Below are positions 10,801 to 22,199 of a DNA stretch of 64,000 bases, piece by piece. Location: the NCBI GenBank assembly GCA_051294375.1, contig CM119269.1, forward strand, positions 21,499,665-21,563,664, in the 5' to 3' direction. Made by a program: the position numbers and the translations under genes. The notes beneath the pieces are model-generated. The model saw nothing but the letters and a program-made list of their open reading frames with translations. It was not told the origin of the DNA and made no database searches. Every line of letters begins with the position of its first letter. The first letter of the stretch is position 1. Source of the stretch: Paraspadella gotoi. Taxonomy: Eukaryota; Chaetognatha.

Positions 10801-11235
10801 GCCCGAAAAATGGGTGACAGATGCCAGATTTGCACGAGCCCCTTACGTCTACTTGAAATGAGAGACAAAGGAAAAAATGAGAGACAGGGCCCCTTGTTTC
10901 GTTTATTAGTCATTGTATTAGCTTTGTAGAATTTGTATGTATGTATGTATGCAAGTAAATAAAATCTTCCTCTTTTTGGAATGTATTTTTACCCAGACAG
11001 AGTCAGTCGGTCCGCTGTTCTTAGTATTCTTGGGTTGACTCACTTACCAAGCTGGGCTTTTTGAACCCACAACACGAAAGGACGCTGAGATATATCAAAA
11101 ACCCAGTGTATTTTTTTTAATTGCTATGCTGACTTGAAACTGAATGCATTGTTGGACACTGTTACTTGAAAAATTAAAGTCTATTTGTGGGCGAAAATAG
11201 TCCAATTCTTTTGCCTCTCAAACCCGTAATTCGTA

Positions 11236-11236
<1 letters not shown>

Positions 11237-11295
<59 letters not shown>
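11237..11295. repeat. (CT)n microsatellite
   Basis: About 58 bp of uninterrupted CT. Confidence 0.95.
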
Positions 11296-11298
<3 letters not shown>

Positions 11299-11459
11299 GT
11301 TGTTGCTCCACACACAAAAACGCAGAGATGACCCCCGATCAGTCGCTGCCCTTCGTAATGGTTCCCCGTATTTTTTCCCGTCCGCTTTTTTACGTCGGCG
11401 TGATGGAGGTCGTGAAGGAGGGACTGGTTTGGTGATTGAGGAGGGGGCGGTGAATAGAG

Positions 11460-12225
11460 TGGTGTGAAAATAATTAAATTTTATAAAAATTTAATAAACT
11501 CTATAAAAATACTTTGACAAATTTATCTTATTTATATTATTACTGGGCATCAGCGAGCTGTATTTATAAGAAAGTAAAATTCTTTTTCAAAAAGTTTTTT
11601 ATTAAGTTATTTTTTTACAATTTTAACCTACTTAATGACAAATTAAAAAAAAAGATTTACATTTTCTTTTATCAACTTTTTATGAAGAATCTGAATTTGT
11701 TCTCAGAATTTAATAAAAAAACGATTTTGAAATTTTGATACTATATAGGGTAGTACTATATACAAAATAATCTGCATGGGCTATTAATGAAATGATTTTC
11801 TAAAAAGAGTTATATTTCTTTTTATCAACTTTGCGTGAGGAATTCGAATCTGCTCTCAAAATTAAGAAAAATCTATTTTAAATTTAAAAAAAAAATACAT
11901 ATAGATTACTTATTATATTTCACTAATAAGATAGTTTTTGAGATAATTGCTAAACTTTGCTTCCAAACTTTTACTTGATCCTACGGCCAGGGTTTTTGGG
12001 TAGAAGGGGCGCCTGGGGTGGCAGGGGTGGCCCGTTGTAAAGTATTGCTGGGGTGGCTGGGTTAATTGATCCCCATCGTAAGGTACTGCTGGGGTGGCTT
12101 GGGATATTGGACGAGAAGGGGTCTTGCTGAGTGACTGACTGAAAAGGCTGCGGAGGTCAATAGGGGTGAAATGAGGCAGTGGTGGTTTTAGGTGAAAAGG
12201 CTATGGACTCCAAAAAAATTTTACA
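11460..12225. repeat. Fragments of foldback repeat family B
   Basis: Words typical of family B recur here in both orientations: tttttatcaacttt, gaattcgaatctgctctcaaaa, actatatagggtagtac and aaagagttatatttc. They match 12430-12720, 28860-29150, 40600-40700 and 46440-46500. The stretch 11990-12180 between fragments is G-rich with repeated tgctggggtggct. Confidence 0.6.
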
Positions 12226-12858
12226 GTGTGGAGTAAGGTGTAGTAAAATTTCTAAATTTAACTTGAAACAAAATTCTAAAAGTAAGGAACGAACAACATT
12301 ATACTAATGAACATTTATGTAATAAAAACATTTATAATAAATTTTACAATTTACGCAGTAGGCCATATTTATACTAGACTACTAGTACTAATCCAATAAA
12401 TGTTAAAATTTTAAAAGAGTTTTTTCTAAGATTTTTTGCAGATTTGGATTTGTCATAAAAAGTTGATAAAAAGAAATATAACTCTTTTTGAAAAATTCCT
12501 TCATTAAGTGGGTAAAAAATTAGAAAAAGCAAAAAATTAACTTTTTATTTATTAAATATAGTTTTTTTAATTTTTAACCCACTTAATGAAAGAATTTTTA
12601 AAAATGATTTATATTTTCTCTCATTAACTTTTGACGAGGAATTCAAATCTGCAATCAAAATTAAGAAAAGCCTATTTTAAATTTTTTCAATTTTATAAGG
12701 ATAGTACTATATATAAATATAGCCTACTGCGAAAATTAAAAAACATAAAATAATTTTTTTTTTTACAAAATAATGTTCACTGATGGTATGTTGTTCATAA
12801 TTAACTTTTAGAATTTCCGTACGTAACTTTCACTACGCTCTACTGTGGAGTGGCTGTG
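12225..12858. repeat. Foldback element of family B (long inverted repeat)
   Basis: The left end (cagtgtggagtaaggtgtag, then gaacaacattatac and aatgaacattt) pairs with the right end read in reverse (ccacagtagagcgtagtgaa, then gaacaacataccat and gtgaacatt). The interior also folds (ggccatatttatac against gtatatataaatatagcc-like sequence). A long imperfect inverted repeat without any ORF is typical of a foldback or MITE-type element. Other family members are at 40560-40810, 46260-46630 and 62535-62855. Confidence 0.7.
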
Positions 12859-12859
12859 G

Positions 12860-13380
12860 TGGAGCAGTAGTTAGTGTGGATTGTGTGTTTGAGTCGGATG
12901 GGTTGCTGATTCGCTGGTGTAGTTGGATGAGAAGGGTTCTGGAGGTGGCAGGAGTGACTGGAGTTAACATTGACCGTCGAGGAAAAAAAAGCGATGGCGT
13001 GGTTTTAGGGAGAGATTAATTATTGCGTGTGGGGTGAAAAATCTGTGTGTGGTGAAATGGGAGATCGAGATTTATAAAAAGGGGAGAGATTAAGAGGAGA
13101 GATTAAGTGCGATTGTGGGAGTCAGAGTTCGTTTCCGAAATTGTGAAAAAAAAAGAACAAAAAAGAACAAAAAAAGTGGGAGCGGTGAATGTTGTCGCAT
13201 TTGAACTGACCCTCTCCGAATGAAAACAACAAGCGTTGCGAAGGAGAACTGTTGAGCGTTGCTAGGGTGATGGTTTGAGTTGAATTTGTGTTTATTTAAA
13301 TTTAGTAATTATGATGATTTAATAATACACCCTTAAAGACAACGTCTATTATATGTTGGTGAAGTTAAATAATAAAAATT
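12860..13380. other. G-rich then AT-rich non-coding DNA
   Basis: 12860-13110 is rich in ggtgg and gagagattaag words. 13140-13180 repeats aaaaaagaacaaaaa. No exon or RNA gene is visible. Confidence 0.5.
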
Positions 13381-13385
13381 TTAAA

Positions 13386-13509
<124 letters not shown>

Positions 13510-13623
13510 CCTCAAGCTTGGTTCCAATCCAAGGACCCGTTCCATGGCTGCTAGACGGGGTTAAAGAAGTTGCGGATAGCCCTCTTAGCGCCTTAAACGA
13601 TAGTGAAGAGGAGAAGCAAGACA

Positions 13624-13700
<77 letters not shown>

Positions 13701-13751
13701 GCATTAAGAGAAAAATTCAGAAATGTCAGCCCATCACCACGCTTCTCTCTC

Positions 13752-13807
<56 letters not shown>

Positions 13808-13815
13808 CTCTCTCA
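13624..13815. repeat. (GA)n and (CT)n tracts in inverted arrangement
   Basis: A roughly 75-bp GA tract (13624-13700) is followed, after about 40 bp, by a roughly 70-bp CT tract (13743-13815). The two are complementary on the same strand and could form one large hairpin. ORFs over this region (Arg-Glu and Leu-Ser) are repeat shadows. Confidence 0.9.
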
Positions 13816-13949
13816 CCACTTGTACGAATAACGAAGACCTCATCGATAAAAATTTGATTCGCAATGACATCGTGGAGAACGTAAGCCTCTCTCGCTCGCT
13901 CTCTGTTGAAAAGAAAAGAAGAAAAGGAGGTTTCCTCTTCTATTTTTTC

Positions 13950-14150
13950 TTTTTCCAAGATCGCCCCATTTCATCTTTAATTCGGAATTAAATTAATGTT
14001 TAGGTTTAAAAATTAGATAAAATATTAGGCTTAGGGTTATATTATAGTTAAGTATTAGGTTATGGGTTTGTTAATGAATTATATTTAAATATTTATAATT
14101 AATTTTAGGGATTAAGGAACATAAATGGGGCGCTTTTGGAGAAGAGAGCC
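13950..14150 (+). repeat. Repeat family C: TTAGGG-like core between inverted ends
   Basis: It opens with tcgccccatttcatctttaa and ttcggaatta, has a core of degenerate ttaggntta words (ttaggcttagggttatatta, attaggttatgggtt), and closes with attaaggaacataaatgggg cgcttttggagaagagagcc. The ends are roughly inverted copies of each other. Further copies are at 15615-15930, 23020-23650, 49540-49870 and 52570-52910. Confidence 0.75.
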
Positions 14151-14243
14151 GATTTTTCTACTTCTTTCTTTTTCTCACATTTTGCTAAATGGTTTCGATG
14201 AAGTCAGAGGAAATCACCCGTTTTTTTGCTCGAGACGTTCGCT

Positions 14244-14247
<4 letters not shown>

Positions 14248-14298
<51 letters not shown>

Positions 14299-14300
14299 CG
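14248..14300. repeat. (GA)n microsatellite
   Basis: About 50 bp of GA, one AA interruption. Confidence 0.95.
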
Positions 14301-14387
14301 CAATTGCCGCGAAAAACGAGAGAAAGAAACAATTTACAGAAAAACAAAAGTCGTTTCAGCTGCCTGACAGCAGGGAATCATTTTACT

Positions 14388-14582
14388 TATGAAATTGGTA
14401 CAACCAATATAAAAATTATACATTAAATAAGCTATCTTGCCCCTGACTTTGGACAGGATTTGGTGGGTCTCACTCTAACAAGATAATGACATAGCGGGTC
14501 CCTGCAAGCTTTCAATCAAGACTCTCTCACAGTCTCGTTTTTCACTCCCAGAGTACCTGGCTTCCCTATCAATGAAGTGGTA
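14388..14582 (+). repeat. Repeat family D, near-complete copy
   Basis: It runs from tgaaattggtacaaccaata through ttgcccctgactttggacag, ttggtggg, acaagataatgacatagc and ctttcaatcaagactctctc to gagtacctggcttccctat. The same order is found reversed at 62345-62535 and 31972-32112, and forward at 26195-26345. No ORF is present and the class is unknown. Confidence 0.8.
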
Positions 14583-15305
14583 TAATGTTTCAAAGATTGT
14601 TTCAATTTTATTAAAAGACCACTCTGTTAAGTATTATTATATTATTAATTATATACTATATTTTTAATTTTATTTATGGATAAAATAGAATGGATAAAAA
14701 ATGAAAATGATAGACTGATATGCATATAATTTTGTTGTCATCTGACCTATTATCAATTATAACCTTTGAAACCGTCAAAGATATTATACCTAAACATTGA
14801 CCCAAAAATTGTAATGTTGATAAACTAGGATGCGTGTCTGTCTATCTTGTTTGAAAGCTTGAAGGGACGGATGCCTTAACTCACAACAGCCTTGGCAGGA
14901 AGCAAGATCGCTTATTTCTTGAATTATTTTATTTAATTTTATATTTTATATTTTATATATTATTTTTTTACTTTGTCCCATTTACATGATAAAAATATGA
15001 CAAAAATATTTTTAGTTTGTGGTTTTATATCATCTCGTATTGTTCTTAATGTTTAATTGTTATTAATTATATTAATTATAATCCTAAGTTTTTAAATTAA
15101 ATGTTACGACATTCTTACATTTTATCATTGTATATTTTTATATAATATCCATATAAATATTTATTATTATTTTAGTATTAAGCAGCTAAAAAGCCGCGAC
15201 TCGAAAGAAGAAAATGAGAAGGACTTTATTATCGACTCATTTTAACGTCGTCCTTTGAAGAAAGAAAGTGACTTGAATGACTCGTCTCTTTATTCGGCTT
15301 GTCAA
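14583..15305. other. AT-rich non-coding DNA
   Basis: No exon or RNA gene is visible. The stretch includes ttttatattttatattttat near 14935 and is otherwise unstructured. Confidence 0.5.
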
Positions 15306-15311
15306 GAGGCA

Positions 15312-15370
<59 letters not shown>
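15312..15370. repeat. (GA)n microsatellite
   Basis: About 58 bp of GA, nearly perfect. Confidence 0.95.
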
Positions 15371-15376
<6 letters not shown>

Positions 15377-15614
15377 CTTCCTCTTTTATCCTGTCCTCAA
15401 ATCTCACCCTGGCTTAAAAATTAGGTGAGGATGTGATGCGAGTTTGAGAGGGATAAAGGTAAGAACTAAGAAACAGGTTCGTTGCTTTGTTCAGGCATTG
15501 CTTACTTTTTCTATGTAAGAGGTTGGGGCAAGTTTTTTATTTTATACCTTGTGGCATCTAGTTTTTTCTTGACACACAAAAATAAAAATATAATAAAGAA
15601 TCGAGATACAATAA

Positions 15615-15935
15615 AAAACTTCGAAAAGTCACCCATTTCTGTTCCTTAATTCTTAAATTTAATTTTTATTTTAATAATAATTTTAATAATTTAATAATGA
15701 TAGTAAATTAATTCGTAACCTTTATCTTAAATGTTAATGCTTAACCCGACCCTAGACCTTAACCTCACTCTTAAACCTTAACACTTAACCTTTAACTGAA
15801 AACCCCAAACCTCAACTAATCCATAACCTTTAATCTAGAGTAAATATTTAACTTGAAAAAATAATTTAATTTTAAATTTAGGAAGAAATGGGGCGTTCTG
15901 GAAAAAAAAGGCCAACAGTCGGAACCAGATTCCTT
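15615..15935. repeat. Repeat family C copy with CCCTAA-like core
   Basis: On the plus strand it reads acccatttctgttccttaat, then a core of taaccctt-type words (cccgaccctagaccttaacc, aaccccaaacctcaac), then gaagaaatggggcgttctgg. The core is the complement of a degenerate telomere-like TTAGGG repeat. Confidence 0.7.
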
Positions 15936-16152
15936 TTTTTTCTTTTCGCGTCAAAAACTTGCGCCTCGTTTCTTTAGTATAAATTGTGAAGTCGAAAGAC
16001 GTGTGATAGACGGGAGGTATCGTGAGAAATGTCGAAGAGGGAAATTGAGTGAGTGGTTGGTGTGGGTAGAAGGTAGTGAATTTACAGGGTGATTCTTAAA
16101 ATAGTGGGAATTGTTAAAAGGTGATAAGGTCAACGTGTCACAGATGATTTTG

Positions 16153-16158
16153 TTTATT
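16153..16158 (-). promoter_or_regulatory. Possible polyadenylation signal AATAAA
   Basis: The minus strand has AATAAA here, about 165 bases after the stop codon of the candidate minus-strand gene ending at 16322. AT-rich DNA contains many such words, so this is only weak support. Confidence 0.3.
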
Positions 16159-16321
16159 TATATAAAGTTAATCAAACAGAAGCATACAAAATTACAAATA
16201 AATGCATTTCGAACCGTTACCATAGTAAACAATACAGAAGAAATAAATAGAAAGTTTAAGTTTAAGTTTTAGCATAAAGAACTTCATTGTAGTTTGAACC
16301 AATTTATCATGGAACTAAGTG

Positions 16322-16687
16322 TTAGTTACTTGCAAGGAAGATGGTTTGCTGGTATAGTGTATTTAAATAATCAAGTACTTTTGAGAAAAGAGAAATTGAT
16401 ATTAGATCAAGTCGATCATATCGAAAAAGCAACTTCGTACAATTGACGGAATTGAGTGGCACTTTCCGGCCATAAGTGGCACCGCAGTTTTTCGACGCCT
16501 GAAAGAAACAAAACAAAAACCCAAAGTGGGGAAAAAGAAAAAGAAGAATTGTGATTCGAGTGTGTGAAGCGCCGCAGTGACTTTCTTTCACGTGTATTTC
16601 CGCGTGATCACGTGACTGCACAGATTCAAAGATCAGCAAAAATAACAAAAGATCGAGCGAGTTTAGACCGCACTTAATTTGGGTCAT
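16322..16687 (-). CDS. Candidate two-exon small secreted protein, unknown family
   Basis: On the minus strand an ATG at 16685-16687 opens a hydrophobic leader (LDLLLFLLIFESVQS) resembling a signal peptide with cleavage after VQS. The frame stays open for 121 codons, but the middle part is T-rich and looks like a short intron. A donor (cac|gtgaaag, exon end 16592) and an acceptor with a good pyrimidine tract (ttgtttctttcag, exon start 16498) are both in phase 0, giving a 93-bp intron. The second exon contains ASKNCGATYGRKVPL and NCTKLLF. I do not recognise the family. Its ending is uncertain because the last 40 codons look less coding. Both splice sites in the same frame, a leader peptide and a downstream AATAAA support a gene; the lack of homology support keeps confidence low. 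Confidence 0.3.
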   Translation of the reverse strand: MTQIKCGLNSLDLLLFLLIFESVQSRDHAEIHVKESHCGASHTRITILLFLFPHFGFLFCFFQASKNCGATYGRKVPLNSVNCTKLLFRYDRLDLISISLFSKVLDYLNTLYQQTIFLASN

Positions 16688-16814
16688 GTGATCGTTTTTA
16701 AGGTGACTTTAGGTGACTTCACTAGTATGATTTATATGCACAGTAAAGGGCTTATAGTGTCTGACTAGACTGACTTTCATGCAAAATAAAAACTAAATTG
16801 ATAAAGTATTACAC

Positions 16815-16880
16815 GAGTTGATGAACAGACAAACCGACAGACCGACCAAAAAGTGACTTATTGAGTTGCACTGCGAGTAC
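16815..16880 (-). repeat. Fragment of the GTCGGTC-type interspersed repeat
   Basis: It contains caaaccgacagaccgacc, aaagtgacttattgagttgc and gcgagtac, the reverse of words at 2160-2310. Sequence to either side of the shared words is not similar. Confidence 0.5.
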
Positions 16881-17379
16881 ACGCGACAGCAACTAAAACA
16901 TCGAAGCATAAAAATTGAAAGAATGGAAAAGAGAGAAGAAAATGGTTCCATTGTTGTAAATCACTTACCACCCGAAATTGTACAATTTTTTTCCTTTTTT
17001 TTCGGTTACTTACTAACTTTTTTTCTCTCCGAGGATTTGTCTCTTACTTTCTCTACTACAAGTAGGGAAGTCTGGCATTAAGCGTCCGAGATAAAAATTA
17101 GTGAATAAAAAAATTGTTATTTTACCCACTGAATAAAAATACTTAAAATACTTACAAAATACATAAAATAGATAAAATTATTATTGCGATAACATTGTTC
17201 AATCACATGCAATATATATAGTGCCTTTTTTTCATTGAAATCGATAGATATTAACTAAAACTATTAGAATTAATTTTTCTTTTTGATATAATAAGAGAAC
17301 CAAACTTCCGTCGCTTGATGTCGTCAGGTTACTAGTAAATATGCGTTTGAGGATTCCAAATCTGTTTTTAAAATTGACC

Positions 17380-17915
17380 TACGTAGACGCGCATAGACGC
17401 GATATGCCTTGAAAGCAGGTGGTTTTGTTTGGTTTCACTTAAATTTTTAGCTTCGGCCGGGTCACTTAATTGGTAATAAAAAAATGATTTTCTTTGATAT
17501 CTTTTGAACCAAAAATGATAGAACGATGAGACTGGTACCATATTAAACCCATAATTATGGGGCATCTTTTTTTTTTAAATCTTGATCGGAATCTTATTCA
17601 AAAGTATAACAACTTTTGAAATTAAATTAAACTCCCTTGGCCACATTTAAAAAAATAAATAAATATAGATTCTGAAAGAGAAAAGATTGAATTATGTTTC
17701 TGATATAAACAAAAATTTTCTATACCTCAAATGTTTATATAATTACTATGATTATCATTTTGTTGAAAACAAAAATATTTAAAATTTAAAAAACATATGA
17801 TTTAAATATGATAATTTAGGATTTGTTCCCCCTGATTTAAAAACTACTGACCTAGGGCTAAAAGTCTGTATTATCAGATTTTTAAATTTTAAGATTTAGC
17901 TGTGTCTACGAGGCC
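17380..17915 (+). repeat. Interspersed repeat family E, forward copy
   Basis: ggtttcacttaaatttttag, cttcggccgggtcacttaat, gatatcttttgaaccaaaaa, cataattatgggg and gacctagggctaaaagtctg all recur in reverse order and orientation at 38580-39130. The two copies are diverged and no ORF is present. Left of this, 16900-17380 holds nothing I can support. Confidence 0.7.
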
Positions 17916-17919
17916 TGGC

Positions 17920-19880
17920 AGAAAAAAATTATCACAATTTTTTTATGTCATAATGCTATCATAAAATAATTTTAATGCATCATGTGAGGTATCATATGAA
18001 AGCTAACAATGTCTGCTACATGACAGCACATGAAAAAAAATGTTCTTAATAAAAATAAAAAATCACCCTACTATCGCTTTACTAATCGCTTTACTTTCTA
18101 TAGAAATTTGCTTTTCTGTCTGCACAGATCTTCACTACATTGCTTTAATAATCCAGATGGCTGTACAAACAAAGAAGCATTTTTTAAAAACAAAATAGCA
18201 ATAAAATTTAGTTTAAGTTCACAAGAGGTTTTAATATTTTTTTCTAAAACAAAAGAACGGTCCCATTAAAATTTTTTGTTTGTTTTCACCATATTCTATT
18301 AAAGGGCTTTACAAAGAAGAAAGCTTTTTGTAAGATAAAGAAAAATTTAAAATAAATTTTAGCTTCACCCACTAGATCTTCACTTGCACCTGCTCTTCAA
18401 CAAAATAACAATTATTTTTATAAATTTTTATTATCTTAAATCTTTTAACAATTAATTTTTTGATATTTTTTAACAAGTATTTTTTCTTATTCTATTTTAT
18501 TTTATTCTATTTTAATTGTATGTTTTGATAAAAGCATTTTAATCAAATATCATACTTCAAAAAAATAATATTGTTTCTGTGCTACAGTAACAGTTCAGTT
18601 TAAGCCCTTGAAAGTGATTTACATGTATTGGCGCAGCCACTGGTTTCCATTGGGTTTTCTTCAACGACGATTCCAGTCGATTCCAGGAGCCATCTACATA
18701 CCGGCGCTGCAATGCCGACCCACCACCGCTATTGCAATGCCGTCACCTCTCTCTCTCCTCTCTCAGTCTTACCCGAAGGAAAATAAAGGTTTTTTTCGTG
18801 GAATTAAGCACGAAAGAGCGATTTTGCCAAAAAGGCGCGCGCGAAATCTTTGGATGTAGAGGAGAAAGGGATTCACAAATGGTGGGCGAGGGAGAGGGGG
18901 TTCTGATTGGGTGAGGCTCGGCGCTGTGGCGTCTCTTGAGCTTCTGACGCAGCGGCGTGAAGTTGCAGTTTTGTCGATTTTTTTTTTTTTTTTGATGGAC
19001 GGAAAGTTGTGAAAATAACTTTTGAAACTTCTGGGAACTGAAAAGTATATCAAGCTTCCGATTAGTCGTCTTGAATAAAAAAGATCATTCATTCGTCAGG
19101 ACATAAAACTGTAACTCTGTTGTGATCCGTCGTTCTTATTCGCCTTTTGTAAAACTGTTTAAAAATATAAACAATCAATATTTGTCTATAAACAATACAG
19201 TTCATTGTTGGTTCATTGCTCTGATTGATCATGATTCTATTTTATACAGATCGCATTAATGTTAGTTGGCCATCGTCGGGGTTATTATATATATAGTTAT
19301 TGATTTATGCGTTTCATGTTACTCGAATAGTGGCTAGGCCGAGCTTACCTGAGAGATCATTGTTGTTTCTATCTTTAACCGATGCTTGCCTTTTGCTTAC
19401 CTCCAGTTCTTGATCTCTAATGACTCATGAAATCCTACGTTTTAGATACTCTCAGAAGGGTGAGCAACTGACGGAAAGCCCCGCTCATCAACACTTCCGC
19501 AAAGCGAATTGCTCTGTCGAATCCTCGCCACCTTAAAGACCGGAAATATAAGTATGAAGGCTTTAATCGTCGGATTCAATTAAATTTAAAAAAAGAAAGA
19601 CTAGCTTTAAATGCGCGCGATAATTATGATCATAATATGCTTAAAGTATGTTGAAAAAAATATAGATATTTTTGGTATAATACATCCCTGAGAAAAATAA
19701 AGTTTAAAAAGTTATTATAATTACTATAGATTATATTTGTAATACATCCCTGAAGAAAAATCAAAGTTTAAACGTTAGTTATATCCCAAACTGTGCGTAA
19801 CAAATATAAATTCGATCAGAAAGTGTATTTGAATTGGTAAACCATATAAAATTATTCATTTGATTAGGGCCAATCTTCGT
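17920..19880. other. Non-coding DNA, no gene supported
   Basis: AT-rich except for 18620-18960, which is GC-richer (ttccattgggttttcttcaa, cggcgctgcaatgccg and a short CT run at 18748). Small ORFs over 18608-18914 have no domain and no convincing splice sites. At 19660-19760 the words atacatccctgagaaaaa and ataattactatag recur about 65 bp apart. Confidence 0.45.
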
Positions 19881-20049
19881 CAATGGGGTGGGTCAGAAGT
19901 TTGATTTGGGAACCTTCCCAAATGAATTATACATTTCTGAAAAAACTTTCAATGAACCAAAATTTTCTAATAATTTCCTAGAAGCACTAGTAATTATTTT
20001 TGAATATTTATTTATAGATAGGAATGTTAAAAATGTTTTAATTTTTATT

Positions 20050-21010
20050 TTTTTTAAAAGCGATTCAAGATAGCTTATGAAAGTTGTCTGTACAAAGTAT
20101 AATTAATTTCTTTTTTGAATATTTTGATGATACGGGTGACCATTTGAAACCCGCCGCAATAAAAAATTCACCATATCGAAAATGTGAAGAGATTTTAACA
20201 ACTTTTGAAAAGAGATCTTAAATACAAAACAAACTCATTTTTTATGTATGAATATTCTTTTTTTTTGGGGTTTTCTTCTAATTTAACAGGAAGAGGTAAA
20301 TGAATCACATGCTTGATAACCTAATTTTTTGGATAAAAATTTTCTATCTCTGAATTTATAAAAAGTCTTTAAAAAAATAATAATAATTTATATTACCTGA
20401 AAGCCAATTGAAAACTATATACTATGATATATTTTACGAATTCTTTAGTATATAAAAGTATCTTTTTAAGCCCAGTCAAAGTAATAAGGTTTAAAATTAT
20501 GACTACCTTAGTTTTAAAAATAGTTTATTACAAAGTAAATTACTTTTAAGAAATAATAATCAATATTCCTACAACAATTTTTAACGGGCTTTCTGGTGAT
20601 ACTCATATTACCACTAATTAGTGAGTTTTTGATTGTTTAACAGAGCCATCAATTCCAGCTGACGAATTTCCATTTATTTCTAATTGAAAAGCTCAAATTT
20701 GATTCTCAAAACATAATCAATTATCAAGAAATTTATACATAAAAAATGAGTATGTCTTGTCTTTATGAATCTTTTTTAAAAATGTTAAAATCTTTACGCA
20801 TTTTCCTATGGTAAGTTTTTTATAGCGGCGGGTTTCAAATGGTCACATAGTAAGTGGATCAAAATTGGGAAAAACCTTTAAAAAATCATCATCATCATCA
20901 GTTTTTGTTTTTGTAAATTTTTAGTAATAAAACATCAAAATTTTAAAAAGTTGTTATTACATTTTTTATTTAACTTTTTGAGCTCTATTAAAAAGCTCCT
21001 AAAACAATTT
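20050..21010 (+). repeat. Repeat family A copy split by an insertion
   Basis: 20060-20131 and 20851-21000 match the uninterrupted copy at 9895-10150. The break falls at the TA of gatgataagtgg. The intervening 718 bp is the element listed next. Confidence 0.8.
20133..20850. mobile_element. Non-autonomous TIR transposon (Tc1/mariner-like MITE)
   Basis: The ends are inverted: left gtgaccatttgaaacccgcc (from 20137) and right, read in reverse, ctatgtgaccatttgaaacc. Similarity continues about 120 bp inward (gattttaacaactttt against gattttaacattttta; actcattttttatgtat in both). The element is flanked by TA on each side (20131-20132 and 20851-20852), and the copy of the host repeat at 9.96 kb keeps a single TA at this point. 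TA duplication plus TIRs and no transposase ORF is typical of Tc1/mariner-derived MITEs; the superfamily is inferred. Confidence 0.85.
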
Positions 21011-21417
21011 GACATTATATAGCAATATAATAATTTTAATTAGATGGTTCGGAACATTTTTGCAAAAAATTATTTTAAAAGAATAACTAATTTCACTAAT
21101 GGATTTGATTCATGCAGTTCAAATCAAAATTTGAATTTGGTCGGCTACAATTAATTTAATCAATGTATTTTTAATAAGATATCTTTTCCCCAAATTTAGG
21201 CGGGCTATGTTAGCACAAAGATTAAGATAATTACATATCATATTGTCTTGTCACATAAAAAAGTCTTCAAAAAGAGTCGCTAGCGCGAGAAGCATCAACC
21301 GACAGCAACGAACCCGAGAGAATTTATGGAAAAAGCATAAATTGCTCCGAGTTTGATAAATCGTTTATTAAGTCGTTTCCCTCCTATTAATGAAAAATGA
21401 AAATGAAGGTTGAGGAA

Positions 21418-21705
21418 AAACGGCACAGTGGGTTTTTTGTTCTCCTTTAAAAAAAAATGATGGTTGGAATATGGCACAATGAGTTTTTTCTTGTTAAATT
21501 AAAGGGCACAGTGGGTTTTTTGTTCTCATTTATCCAGAATGAAGGAAACGGTACAGTGGGTTTTAACGCATTTAAATAAAGGATAAAGTGGGTTTTTGTT
21601 CTCGTTTAAATAAAAAAAATTATAGTAACGGCACAGTGGATTTGGTTGCGTTTAAAAAAATGAGAGAAATGGCACAGTGGGTTTTTATTCTCATTGAAGG
21701 CCGAC
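21418..21705 (+). repeat. About 55-bp minisatellite (GGCACAGTGGGTTTTT)
   Basis: Five to six diverged units, each with a (g)gcacagtgggttttttgt core followed by tctcatttaaa-type AT-rich spacer and a gaaacgg or gaaatgg word. Unit length varies from about 45 to 60 bp. ORFs over it have no protein features. Confidence 0.85.
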
Positions 21706-21856
21706 GATCACAAAGGATCGTCAAGTGGAAACTTGTTGGTCTCATGCATATTTTTTGTTGTTGGTTGTTTGCGTTTTGTATATCGTACTAAATCATCGTA
21801 TTACATTTTCTCAAGAAATATGAATTTCTAGTTTAATTTGTCGAATTTATAGCTTA

Positions 21857-21859
21857 ATA

Positions 21860-21915
<56 letters not shown>

Positions 21916-22004
21916 AGAATTTCATCCGAAATGGAGAGGAAAAATCGATTTTTTTTTCTCCAAAAATGGAAAATTCATAGAAGCTGTTTTAAGGTTCGCA
22001 CGTT

Positions 22005-22075
<71 letters not shown>
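21857..22075. repeat. Two (GA)n tracts about 85 bp apart
   Basis: GA tracts at 21857-21918 and 22003-22075, separated by AT-rich sequence. Interruptions are AA and GG slips. Confidence 0.93.
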
Positions 22076-22076
<1 letters not shown>

Positions 22077-22199
22077 GATTTGATTGTCAGATTTTTGAAG
22101 TGAGAAAATAGGAGAAGATCGAATTTGCGTTTGTGAGAGTGAGAGTGTGTGTGAGTTGATGTCTGCGTGTGAGTTAAATTGGAGAAAACCATAAAAAGA

